Source of the DNA: a bacterium
GTDB lineage: Bacteria; Cyanobacteriota; Vampirovibrionia; Obscuribacterales; Obscuribacteraceae
Length of the DNA: 24,186 nucleotides
NCBI GenBank assembly: GCA_030431355.1
Contig: JAUIJG010000015.1
Location: 1-24,186 of the forward strand
Reading direction: 5' to 3'
Under the pieces are notes generated by a model. It saw nothing but the letters and a program-made list of their open reading frames with translations. It did not search any database and was not told the origin of the DNA. The translations under genes were made by a program, and so were the position numbers. Shown piece after piece: positions 1-11,800 of the stretch; the stretch's first letter is position 1, and each line of letters starts with the position of its first letter.

Positions 1-1109
1 TGTTCGATGGTGCCTTCCAGGAGCTTAATCTCCCGTTCGATACGCTGTTGCTCCAGCTGCCTCGCTTCCTCGGTGGCAAACTCTTTTTCCGGCAGTCCCT
101 CTTTGGTCTGCTTCAGCTCTTCGATTTTCTCTTGCAGTTTCTTGTTCTGGCGCTCCACATCAAGCTCCACCATTCTGGTGACTCGATACATCTTCTCAAG
201 TTCTGCCCTGGCATCTATCGGTTTACCGTTTTCATCCACGGCAGATTTGCCCTGGGCAACTTGATCGAAACGCTGCTTGGCTGCTACCCATTCAGAGGGG
301 TCCACCGAGCTTATTCCCATTGTAGAATGGTAATCGAGCGCTTTCAAAGTGTCGTTCTGATAGTCGAATCCACTCTCAGTCTGTTTGTAAATCATATGTG
401 GTGCGTCGTTCTTCACTTCCAGGAAGAGCATGGACGCATCATCTATAGAGTCCCTGGACTTCTCCAGCAGGTTATCGAGCCTAACACCTTTGTACTTGTT
501 CGGATCATCTCCGAAATTTTCTCTGGCAATTTTCTCAAGCACTTGCTGGTCATTTGTACGTCCGGAAGTCTTGGCAGAATCGATCGCCTGGGCAAGATCT
601 TTGCCCTGATACCTGGTACCTAATTCGGTGAGACCAGTATAGGTACTCTGTCCTCTCTCACGGAGCATTATCGCGTATTCCAGCTTGGCGCGGGCGCCAA
701 CGTTAGCTATTGCCTGGAAGCGCTCGGCAAAAGACGGCACAGTGCGACCGGCATCGTTAGGATCTACAACACTACCATCGATACCACGCATTCTATAATA
801 ATCTTTCATCGCTTCCGAATTGAGGAATCCGATATCAAGCTCTTTAGCCTTCTCGGCAGCCATACGTAATGCTTCTTCTTCCGTCTTGATATCAAGATCG
901 CCGGAAGCTTTGCTGGCTCTACGAAGCTCAAGCAGAATATCGATAGCTTCGGTCTTCTCTTCGTTGGTTGAATCCTTTTTACCAAGGACCATTAACGCTT
1001 CAACTTCTTTTGCTTTTGACTCTTGCTCCATGGCATGCTTTATGGTGTCATCGATGGACATGCCGGTCTCGTTAGCCTTGCGCTCAGCTTCCAAGCGCTT
1101 GATCGGTGT
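1..1109 (-). CDS. C-terminal part of acidic helical protein, after an apparent frameshift; runs off the window
   Basis: This minus-strand frame is open from the window edge up to a double TGA at 1110-1115 and continues the protein encoded by 1084-2781 in another frame. It encodes about 365 charged, helix-rich residues with no signal peptide or hydrophobic segment. One stretch reads KKDSTNEEKTEAIDIL and another, AKLEYAIMLRERG, sits further on; both resemble TPR-like blocks of the giant protein next door. The last part (about 1-240) is a strong coiled-coil candidate rich in E, K, Q and R. If it were a separate gene, possible starts are a TTG at 1094 or an ATG at 1061, but neither has a clear ribosome binding site. 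The residues before the ATG also look like ordinary coding sequence, so I favour one gene broken by a frameshift. Function unknown. Confidence 0.72.
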
Positions 1110-2781
1110 TCATCAGAAGAGGAGCAACCTTACTGGATACGATGATCTCCACATCATAGGCGGATTGGGAAGCTCTCAACTCACGATCTACCTGCCGGGC
1201 ATGGGCAAGATCTACGAAGGCGTCGTTGCTGTCAGCGGCGGTGCCGGTCTGATTCAGCCCAAGTTCCGGATTGGCATAACCAAGAGCTTTCATCTCTGCT
1301 GATCTTAGCTTGGTGAAGGCAAGACCATGCCTTACATCCTGGATACGATCAGCCTTGATGATGGTCTCTCTCAGGCGAGCAAGATCTGCTCTCTCCTCTT
1401 CGTTTTTGGGAGTCATGGCATCAACTCCTTCCACGGTAAGTTGACTTTGATCAAAGATACCTAGTTTTCTTGCCAGTTCAGTACGCTGGGCAACGGTCTC
1501 AGCCAATTTGATATCAATCTCTCTGGTCACTTCGGGATTTACAGGAGAAGGACTTACCTTCTCTGCGGTTTCTTGATATCGCGCCAACTCGTCCTTAATA
1601 TTGGTTTTGAGCTCGCGGACCCGCTCTTCCACGGTCACCTCTTGCTCCTGGGGGCGACCATCGACCATCTTCACGACTGTGACTTTGTCTTCCGGTTTGA
1701 GACCGCGCTGCTGCATGTCGGTTAATTCAAGTACTGAAGCCTTGATCACCACATCATGAACTCTAAGTTTGTCTGAGCCTTCCTTAATCGCATCATAGAC
1801 AGGGTCCACCCGATCAAGAGCATCCAGACGCACTATCGGAATAACTTCGGAAGCTTCAGAAGTCTTTTGCTCCCCTAGAAGACCAGTCTCTATCTCCTTG
1901 AGGCGGTCAGCCACGGTCATGTTGACTGTCTCTTCACCTTTTTTGACTTCGATAACATCTTCAGGCCTTTTGTCGGAGCTAAGTAGCTCTGATCTTTCAG
2001 CAAGCAGGTTACGGACATCAGGAAGAATCGCCTCCGTCTCTCCGCCAGAAGCAATCTCTCTTTCCGGAGCGCCCTCTGTTCGTTCCACTGCTTGAGCGAC
2101 GCCGGCTCCGTCCACCGGTCTATCGCTGTAGATCTTTATAGTTGAATCATCGGTCAATCCGGGAAAGGCATCGGAGAGCTTCTTGAAACGCTCTATGGGC
2201 TCACCCACACCGCTACGGTTGCTGTGAACCAGGAAACCCACCTCTCCAGCGACTTCACGAACAACGGCAAGCTGTACCTGACCATCTTTTTCAAAAGTGA
2301 CCAGATCACCATCTTTGAACTTCTGACCGCCGGCATCCTTAGCTTTTACCGCACCTTCATGCCAGTCGGGATCGTTGGCCTCTAGCTTTTTATGAATACC
2401 GTCTTCTATATCTTTTTCCGAGGCGTTCTGATTGAGAAATTCATAACGCTTTGAGTTTCCACCGAGGAAATCTGTCTTAAGAAGAGTGGCGATATCAAGC
2501 TTGTCTTCTTCACCCTGATCCTGGTCGGCGCCGACAATATCGACGGGCTCCAGGTGCTTCTCAGCAGTATTCTCGGTTTCGTGTTCGGTGGCACCTTTGG
2601 CGCTGTCTGCAATTCTCACATCGAGAACATGACCGGATAGATCGCTGTCAGCCCCGGCGTCAGTTCCGCGATCCAGGGCGCTATCCTTAACTTCACCGGC
2701 AGTGTCCTTTATAGGAGCCGATTCAGGAGCAGCCTTGATCTCTGATTTTTCTTGGATTCCTTCTCCAGCCATTGAAGCCAT
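1084..2781 (-). CDS. Acidic helix-rich protein of unknown function, N-terminal part, truncated by an apparent frameshift
   Basis: The frame encodes 565 residues. Residues 1-120 are acidic and low in hydrophobics, like the N-terminus of the giant gene upstream. Residues about 155-215 (starting GDLVTFEKDGQV) are beta-rich and could be a small SH3-like fold. Residues 272-305 and 362-397 are an imperfect internal repeat: [RK]PED, a VxK strand, TVxxR[LV][KR]E[IL], then a helix. The rest is helical. There is no signal peptide or membrane segment. Start choice: AGAGG ends only one base before the first ATG (2781), but sits ten bases before the ATG of residue 4 (2772), which is therefore the more likely start. 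The gene lies 95 bases downstream of the giant gene on the same strand. It ends at TGA 1084-1086, while an adjacent frame carries on the same kind of protein. No known family recognised. Confidence 0.8.
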   Translation of the reverse strand: MASMAGEGIQEKSEIKAAPESAPIKDTAGEVKDSALDRGTDAGADSDLSGHVLDVRIADSAKGATEHETENTAEKHLEPVDIVGADQDQGEEDKLDIATLLKTDFLGGNSKRYEFLNQNASEKDIEDGIHKKLEANDPDWHEGAVKAKDAGGQKFKDGDLVTFEKDGQVQLAVVREVAGEVGFLVHSNRSGVGEPIERFKKLSDAFPGLTDDSTIKIYSDRPVDGAGVAQAVERTEGAPEREIASGGETEAILPDVRNLLAERSELLSSDKRPEDVIEVKKGEETVNMTVADRLKEIETGLLGEQKTSEASEVIPIVRLDALDRVDPVYDAIKEGSDKLRVHDVVIKASVLELTDMQQRGLKPEDKVTVVKMVDGRPQEQEVTVEERVRELKTNIKDELARYQETAEKVSPSPVNPEVTREIDIKLAETVAQRTELARKLGIFDQSQLTVEGVDAMTPKNEEERADLARLRETIIKADRIQDVRHGLAFTKLRSAEMKALGYANPELGLNQTGTAADSNDAFVDLAHARQVDRELRASQSAYDVEIIVSSKVAPLLMNTDQALGS

Positions 2782-2820
2782 ACCTCTGATAAACCCGGGG
2801 AAAATAACTTATTGCCTGGT

Positions 2821-2850
2821 TCTATACAATATGTTCCCATTTTTGGACAA
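2821..2850 (-). promoter_or_regulatory. Candidate sigma-70-type promoter for the 2781 gene
   Basis: Read on the minus strand, TTGTCC (2845-2850) is followed after 18 bases by TATAGA (2821-2826), a four-of-six match at each box, with the predicted start about 30 bases before the gene. The -35 box is part of the 10-mer TGTCCAAAAA, which also occurs upstream of the giant gene. The spacer after the giant gene contains no convincing terminator hairpin, so readthrough is also possible. Confidence 0.35.
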
Positions 2851-2876
2851 TTATTCTCCCGAATTTAAGACAGAGG

Positions 2877-5800
2877 CTATCTTCCAGGCTCCTCAACCCT
2901 GAAAGAGCCGGGCTGAGCGTCATCTTCCTTCTTATCGGTAGGAGGAACCGCTCGCCTCTTGGCTTCCTCTTCCTCAGCATCGCCTTCTTTCAATTTTGCT
3001 TCATCGTCCGGAGCTGGTCCTTGCTGTTGCTCGGTTGAAATGTCCGGAGCAGAATCCGACTTGATGACAGTACCGGAGGCATCAGGCTGATCCGCAGGCT
3101 CCGGCTTAGTTTTAGCCGGCTCCCCATCACCTGAGCCCGTTACTGATTCATAGGTACTCTTAAATAGCTCTTCCCAGTTACTGGGAGCCTTGAAGTCGTC
3201 ATTGGATATTTCGGTGTTCATGTAGTTCAGCTTTTCGCTGGACCAGGGTCCGACTCTCATATCGGTCTTGAACTCGTGACGGTTCCAGAGATTTCTGATG
3301 GCGGCAACACCACCGTCGAAGACCTGATTTCCGCCAAGCATGGCGCCACCGGTACCGATTGATCTTGCGATCTGACCTTTAACCGAGCTTTCCAGGGATA
3401 GCTCTTTCATGCGTCCCCAGGTTCTTGTGATCGAGCCATCGAGGGCAAGACCGGAAGCCTGGCGGGTTCGGTTTAGATAGGTTAGAGGATTGTAGCCGGT
3501 GGGCTTCGGCAGGCCGTGGGGTCCGAAACTCGGTTTACCCAAATTACCTGTCTTCATCAGCTGAACCATGAAGGCTACTTCGAAGGCACTTCCAAGGGTA
3601 TTCCAGCCTGTCTCTTGATAGAAGTTGGCATCCCCGAGGGCGCTCCAACCCTGCTTATCGAAGGATTCTCCGATAATGCCCGGATCAAGAGCGGCAAACA
3701 GAGATTCCATCGCTGAATAGGCTTCGCCGGTCTCCGGATTGGTCTGCTCTCTTAGCTGATGGGCTCCGGCTGTGGCTTGATAGAAGCCTTTAGCAGCCAG
3801 GTAAGTATAGATGGCGTTGGCATCGCCCTGTCTATACATCTGCAGAGCCGTCATCTCAGGATTCTGCCCCCTGATGGTCAACCGGTCGGTAAAGAACCTA
3901 CCTCCGCTCACTGCCGCATCCTTAGTGCCTACCAGAGTGTTCCAGGTGGTCGACTTGGTTCCCTGCCAGACAGCGCTACGGGTGGGGACTTTCGAAGTAA
4001 GAGCTTCAAGAGCCTGGGTACGGGCTTCTTTGTTCACCACGGTTCTACCGGCGTCCACCACAGCTTCCGTAACAGTTGCCGCCGTCTGGATCGGGTGGCG
4101 AACAGCCTGATAGGCACTGCCCCAGGCGGTCTTACCACCGGAGCTGAGTACCGAGGTAGTCCTTCTAACCAGCCTCTCTTCGGATCCGCTGATCGCTTTT
4201 ATCGCTTCATCATCCATTCGGGAGAGCACTTGCATCAGACCCTGGCCATCAAAGGCTCTTCCATGGGTTTTAGCCACTTCGGACAGAAGGGTCTTGCCCG
4301 GAACATCTTTCAAGTTCGGGAAGGCATCATCGAATTTACTTCCGAAGTTACGTGCGTAATATGCTTTGAAATCATTCAAAGTGTACTCGGCTGCATCATC
4401 GGCAAAAGCCTTGGCGAAATCATCGGTAAGTTCGGCAGCGGCATATCTGACCTGACTGTCCGCAGCTAAAATACCAGGATGATAGTTTAGATTGAGCCTT
4501 GAAATCAGGGCTTTTCCTTCGGGACTTGTCAGTTTGATACTGTCGATGGCCACATCGTCGAAAGATTTTGGAATACTTTTGGCCAGGTCTGTGGCTGTCT
4601 TATGGCCCTGGGCCATCAATGCCGCTTTCAAGTCGGCGGCGGTTGCTTCAGGACCGAGTGTTTTGCCGAATTCAACAACGGCGTCATCGACACTGGTTAA
4701 GATTCCAGGAGTACGAGATAGACCGGAAGCTTGAATAATTTGTCTTGCTTCCTGACTGGACAATTTGACTGCAGTGTCTATTTTGAGAGACTTGGCTGCG
4801 GTCTCCAACTGAGTGACCACGCTCATTTTGCCATTGCCGGCAAGGTGTCTCTGCAGATCTAAGATCGACATGTCGTCGACAGATTTACCGGCACTGCTGG
4901 CGAAACTACGGGCAAGATCATCCAGAGCCTGGCCTTGATGTTGGGATATCAGTCTAGCCATATCGGAGCCATGCAGACCAAGCTCTTTGATCATGGCTAT
5001 GCCTTCGGCGGTCTTGATACCATGGGTCATCTGAATACCCATATCATCAGCCATCCTGGTCATCTGTGAGGCCACCGCTCTGCCTTCGGCTCCCAGGGTG
5101 TTCAGGTAACCTTGAAGAGTTTCAAGACTTACCGGAGCGTTACCGGTCTTGGTGGCATTTAATGCATCGTCGAAGAGATCTGCTGCTTTCTGGGCGTTCA
5201 CCACCGAACGCTCAGCCTCTAATAGCGGCTTCATCTCGTCAACCAGGCGAGTCATGTCCGTTGTCTGGCCTTTGACAAGACGACTATGAATCTCTTTGGC
5301 CACGTCTCTCAAGTTAGCACCATAGAGATTGGTCTCTTGCAGCACTCGCTTACCGAAGGTACTGGTTATCGGCTTGGCCAGGTCATCAGCAGATAGTTTG
5401 GCTACTTTGATAGCATCATCGAGAGCGCTTAACTCTGCCTTCATACCTTTTGAGGTGAAGTAGCCACGCAAGTCTGAGATAGACTTGATGGTATTACCAC
5501 CGGCGGCAGCTTCATTTAAGAATGCGCGCTTACCGTAATCCGCAAGGTTGGCATCTTTAAGTATCGCTCTTCCGGTCTTATCGGTAACTTCGAGGGCATG
5601 GGCAAATTGAGATGTTCTCAGAGTATGTCCGGCTTCATCCATGAGAGACATGAGATGACCGACTGTTCCTGTCTCACCATTTTGCCCGATGCGCTTCTCC
5701 AGCCATTCGGCGGATTGATTGACGCTCATCGGTTTGCCGACGCTGGCAAGGAAACGGAACGTGCTTCGCATGTACGGCTGAATAGCTTCCGGAGATCCTT

Positions 5801-8800
5801 TGATTGCGCCTACCACCAGTCTTCTTTCCACACTGGATGGTATCAAACGCATGCTCTCACCCGGAGCTTTTGCCGTGATCATCTTATTGGCGAGCAGACC
5901 GACACCGACAGAACCCATGGTATTCCAGAAGGTATCGGAAGCTGATTCGTGCTCTCCTGTTTGAAGATATCTCACACCATGCCTGGTGCCAGCAGCCACC
6001 ACTGTGGAGACCGCTAATGCTCCACCGGCCTTAGCCAGGGTGCTACCCACCATGGGACGGCCCACATTAGGCTTGACGCGACCACGAGAGATAAGCCAGG
6101 TCATACCGGCCATGGATGCCATGAAGGCGGTGGTCGTAGCCGCGTTAGCCCAGAAATTGGAACCGGCTTCTCGCTCTATTCCTTCTCTCAATGAAGGTTC
6201 GATATTTTCTAGAGCATGGGTATACAAGGTGGCGAATTCATAGTCTTTGATGGTCTGGCGAATCGACTCTGTTTCGAGCTTTTGCGCTCCCACCAACATT
6301 TTGACCGCGTCAGCCGTATGGGCCTGTACCCTGGTGCGGGCCTCTTCGATACTGATATTTTCGTGGTCGCTGATGGCCTGGGCCAGGAAGTCCATGGACT
6401 TGTCCGGTTTGAAAGCATCAGTATTTCCGAAGGTCCAGTCTCCATATGGACTGATTTTGTTGGCGGCCTCTTCCGGCGAAATACCTTCCCGCTTTGCCAC
6501 ATAATCTATGAGGGCTGCTTTCTCCATAACCTGAGGTTTGGAGCCATCTTGCGGATAATCAGCAGACTGCCACACCCACTGGGGTTTGCCCAGCTCCTCT
6601 TTCTGAACGAACTTGGGCGCCAGGTAGAAGAAAGCGGCACGTTTAGCCATGGCGGATTTGATGTCATCCAATCCGTAAAGAACAGAGAGATCGCGCACAC
6701 CAATTCTAGTCGGGTCGATAAAGATTGAATCTCCATTCAATCCTTTGTCTCTATCGAGAACGATGTCGCGGTAGTTTTCCTTACCTTCAACCTGAAGTTT
6801 CAGTAGACCGAGCAAAGTATCTGCAGGAACTTTTTGATCTCCAATTTGCAGTTCCGGCGGCGGAATCATACCGGCAAATCGTCTTTTCTCCAGAGCCAGA
6901 TGCTCTATCTGTTTTTCAATTAAGTCGGTGGGGATATGCTCTAGCATTCCCTGGGCTTCCATATAAGCAATACCGGCGGAAGCTCTCTGCCCGAGAGTCT
7001 CCATATGCATTGCGTACTCCATCCTCAAGGTAACCGGATCGGTCATCAACTTCAAACCTTTGTTGATGGAGTAGTCCAAGAACAAACGCTCTTCGTTGGT
7101 TAATGGAGGATCGCCTTCTTTAAAGTAGTTTTTGCCGTCGGCAAGAGACTTGTTCATCTTCTCGATGTCGGCTCGAGCATCCTCGCGGGTGATCGGTCTG
7201 CCATCGGTGGTCTCCGGATTATCGGCTCTGCGTAGAAGTTCTTCATAGGCTAGTTTGTACTCAGCCAGATTCTCCTGGGCCTTGGTTTTATCGAAGGAGC
7301 CCCAGGCAGATTCTTCCGAACCCGGCACAATGTCGCCGCGATTAATTTTGCGGTTGGTACCGGGCATGGTTTTCTCGAAGAGAACATCATAGCTCTCCGC
7401 TTCGATGGACTCTTCCACACCTTTGAGCTTAACTCGAATGACTGCTGATCTAGAAAGAGAATTTATATGCTCTTGCAGCTCCGCAGTGCTCATTGCAGCA
7501 AAATCAGGTCTCGCTACTTCTCCGGTTAGAATCTCCTTGAGACTTGCCACATCTGGATTGCCGTCTATCAGCTTCTTCTGTAAGTCTTCCGGAACTTCCT
7601 CAACAGCAGCTTCAAATACTTCCTTGGCCTTCTCGTTATCACCGGCCAGGGCTAGTTTACCGGCTTTAAATCGATCAAAATCAAACCGGTTACCGATGGC
7701 TTGTTCGAGCAGGAAGTTCTCCTTATCTCTATCCGCTTCAATGGTGAGCATGTCTTTGACCGGACCATCATCACCGTTGGGAGAGATATGCTTCTTCCAC
7801 TCGACAAAGTTATTGAGCAGGTCCTGGTTGACCCTGGCGGGGTCTCCACCGGTCATCAGGAAGACAATCTGTTCAAAATTCTCTCTTCTGTTATCTCCGC
7901 CGAAGAGCTTGGCATGCAACTCTTTGGCTGCTGCTTTTGCTGCTTCATCCTGAGGGAACTTGTCCTCCAGTGATTTCTCCCAGCCTGCGTGTCTCTGGCT
8001 TGCAGCTTCCACTTCTTTGTCAAGAATGCCATCCAGTTTCTCAATCTGGGGGGCGAAGTCCTGCAATACTTTCGCATTTATCTCGGCAGGTGATGCCGGC
8101 TTATCATCAATCAGACCTTTATAAGATTCGACCTGCTTATTGATCATACGGCGAGTTTCAACTTGAAGAGCCTCCGCCGATATAGGATTTGTCTTCTCCG
8201 GGCTCTCGGCTCTGGCAGCTTCATATTTGTCGTACTGATCGTAAAGACCGCGAATCAGATCACTTGGTTTGGCACCGGCCATGATGGCAAGTTCTGAAGC
8301 GGCTTCGGCCATGTCACCCCTGGTGGCAAGAGCGTACGCTTCGCTCAAATAGTCTTTCGCTTTAGGATCTTTGTTCTCTTGTAAGATAGCTCCGACCTGC
8401 ATGCGGCTAGCAAATCTAGCGTCACCTTGCGGTGGGTCGACGGTATCCGATAGGGTAACCATGCGCTCTAGCTGAGGACGCATAATTTCGAGGGCTCTTG
8501 CTTTCTCCGCTTCGGTAGGATTGTCTTTGTCGGCGGCAATCTCGGAAACTTGCTTGCCATAGAGAACAACAACGTTTCTGGCCAACAGGTCAAGAGACAT
8601 CCCCTTAGGACTTTCACCTTCTTTCAGATCCGTATTGCCGTCAAGGGCTAATTTCAAAAGATCATTGGGGTTGGCACCAGCCTTGAGGGCATACTCCAAT
8701 GCTACCTTGCCATCATTCGCATCGGTGGCATGGGAAAATGCCTCCGTGAACATTTTCGCCGATTCTTCTTTGGCAGCCGCATCACCCACGCCACCATAAA

Positions 8801-11800
8801 GAATAGCACCATACTGGAAGCGAGCTTCAAATTTGGCATTGGACTCCGGTTTGGTGGCACTATCGGCGTCTGTGATCATCCTATCCATCAATGGCTTCAG
8901 ATTTTCAAAGGCCTGCCTTCTCTCTTCCGGGGTAACGTTGTCTTTGTCGCTAGCAAGATTTCCTGCTTCCATTTTGAACAGATCAGGCAGACTCTTCGCT
9001 ATCAATGGAATTGATATAGCCATGTCGGCGGAGCCGGAATCAAACTCTTTGTTCTTATTGAGAGCGGCTTCCAGCAACTCCGTCGGTTTGACCTGGACGT
9101 TACTTTTGACGTCATCTTCGTGATCTCCAGCCATCCTGGCTATGGTGGCAGAGAAGCCCTCATCCACATTATTGGCGAATGCGTCGATGAACTGTTTTCT
9201 AGATCTTTGAACCAGACTATCTCTATCCGCTTCACCGCTTGGATCGTCAGCCACCTCTTTCAAGATATTCGCGTAGGTCAACCGAACAAGCGCACGTTGA
9301 TTGAATTCCTGTCTGTACTCTTGAACCAGCGCCGCTTTATCGCCAGCCAGGCCCAATAATGGCTTAGTCAGCTGTCCATGGACCTGGAGCATTCCTCGGA
9401 AAGATGGGTTCTCCAGGAGAACCTTCATGGTCTCGTCGCCCTGGAGATTTCTAAGGACACCGTTGTATTCATCGGCGGTGATGGCACCGTTCAAATCCTT
9501 GACGAATTGTCCGGCCTTGGCTTTCTCATCCGCGGAGAGTCCTAGATCTTCATTATTGAAAAACTGCTCGAAATTAGTATTTAGCTGCTTCCTTGCGTCG
9601 TTCCAGGTAAGCTCTCCAAATCCTTTGAGATTTTCAGGAAGGGCTTTCTTAGCCGCATCGTCAGCGCCGTTGCGATCCCAGACGATGTCTTTTAACTGGG
9701 TATCTCCAAAGACAACGATCTGTTCATTTACCGCTTGAATTTTTTCAGTCAGTTCTTTAGACCGGGGAGTGACACCGGCATCGGCATCTTTAATCGCTTG
9801 CTCAAACTCGGCGATAACTTCTCCAGTTAGCGCTTGTCTGGGTGTAAGACCCGACTCACTCTTGAGCAGTTCATATCGCTGATTGGCTACATAAGCCCTC
9901 TCCGATGGCGACAGCTCACCATAGGTATCTCTGAGCAGTTTAGATTTCCGTTTAGGAGATTCTTCAATCTCAGGGATTTCGACCTTGGGATCGCTCTGAG
10001 CGATTCGGGCAAGGGCTGCATCACTGAACTGCGCTTTCGGCGGAGCATCTTCTCCGTCTGCCTTCGGCGGAGTATCATCTCCATCTGCCCTGGGAGGTAC
10101 TTCTTCTTCATCTGCCTTCGGCGGTACTTCTTCTCCGTCTGCCTTGGGCGGTACTTCTTCTCCGTCTGCCTTGGGCGGTACTTCTTCTCCATCTGCCTTC
10201 GGCGGTACTTCTTCTCCATCTGCCTTCGGCGGTACTTCTTCTCCATCTGCCTTCGGCGGTACTTCTTCTCCGTCTGCCTTCGGCGGTACTTCTTCCCCAT
10301 CTGCCTTCGGCGGTACTTCTTGTCCGTCTGCCTTCGGCGGTACTTCATCTCCATCTGCCTTGGGCGGTTTTATGTCTAAATTAAGTTCGGCTTCCGGAGC
10401 CACAGGAACCAACTTGATTCTGTCTCCGAATCCGCGCATTTCGATCTCTTGCAATCTGCGACTGATATCCCCGCTCTGCTGCTGCAGGGGAACACCGTTC
10501 ATTTTCTCAATCTCTCGGGCCCGGTTAAAGAAGTTAGGGTCTTTGCCGTAGCGGAGAACAGGATCATTTATATATGCCATCTCGAGCATGGCGGAAGCTC
10601 TGGAGCGTCCGTTATATGGCTCCCCTTCAATCGGTTGAACATCTCCGACGGAATATAGAGATAAAGCAGCGTTTCCATATGTCAGACCTGGAGCTCTTTC
10701 CAGAACATATAGATTTCTCTCCACCTGTTTGAGAATCTTCAACTTCTCCAGGTCTTGCTCTTTCTCATCTTTCTCTTGCTCAAGGCGAATAGCCTCTTTA
10801 ATGATTCTTCTATCTTCTCGGTAGTTAACCACGTCTTCAGGTTTAACTATCTCGGCAGCTTTTTGAAACTCTTTAAGCGCTGTCTCCATGCGCTTACTGA
10901 TCTCTTCGGGACTGGGGTCACCTACTTTGACTTCCTGGAGGCTCTTGCCAAAATTGTCCATGTGGAAGCCGAGACGCCTTACTTTTTCTTGATTTCCAAA
11001 GGCGCTCTCGCGCACATCGGCAAGAGTCCGCTTGTCGGAACCGTCACCTGCTTCCTCAGGTCTAGCTGGTCTATCACCCTCTTTAATAGGCTCTCTTCCA
11101 CCAAGAAGCTCTTTACCGGCAGGCACCATCTCGACTTCCTGGCCTCGGCCGTGAAGCTCTATGGCTTGCAACTTGAGACTGATTTCAAGACCGTCCTGTT
11201 GAATCGGCGCGCCGTTGGCTTTTTCAATCTCTCGGGCCCGGGTGAAGAAATTGGGGTCCTGTCCATAGCGCAGGTCGGGGTCCAGGAGAGTAGCCTTCTC
11301 CAGCATCTGATAAGCTCTGGACTTTCCACCTTCTTCCACTGGGTTAACGTCACCACTGGCGTATAACTCCAGGGAAACGTTTTGGAACATTAGACCGGGC
11401 GCTCTTTCGGCAAGAGCAAGGTTCCGTTCCACCGCTTTCAACATCTTCAAGCGGTCGGCATCCTGGTCTTTCTCTTCTTTCTTCTCTTCTGCCTCTATGG
11501 CTTCCTGGATAACACGGCGGTCTTCTCTGAATTGCGGGACCTCTCCGGGCTTTATCTCAAAAGCACCGTCTTCAAAATCCTTGAGAACAACACCCATTCT
11601 CTTATTGAATTCAGCTTCATCAGGATCGCCTTCCCTGGCTTTCTTATAATCTTCTCCAAACTTTTCTAGATGCGCTTTGAGGGCTTCGAGCTTCCCTTTG
11701 ACTCCCATTGCATCTTCAACAATCTGTTCAACGGTTCTTTCTGTTACATCAGATTTGCCGTCTCCGGCTTCTTCATCGCCCTTCTCTACTCTACCTTTGA

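Noticed and set aside
48..623. 191-codon plus-strand frame at the left edge
   Set aside because: It is antisense to the open minus-strand frame at 1-1109, which has coiled-coil and TPR-like character continuous with the upstream gene.
3759..4469. Long open frame (236 codons) on the plus strand opposite the giant gene
   Set aside because: It lies entirely antisense to a well-supported coding region, has no good ribosome binding site and no family-like protein. Similar open antisense frames occur all along the giant gene because of its codon composition.
10032..10367. Tandem repeat considered as a CRISPR array
   Set aside because: The units are contiguous 27-bp copies without unique spacers, in frame within a coding region, and no cas genes are present.
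9834..10551. Repeat-rich frames on both strands over the nonapeptide region (GGTSSPSAF-type, YRRRQMEKK-type and CLRRYFFS-type peptides)
   Set aside because: They are by-products of a 27-bp unit divisible by three, which keeps all six frames open. Only the PPKADGEEV frame continues into coding sequence on both sides.
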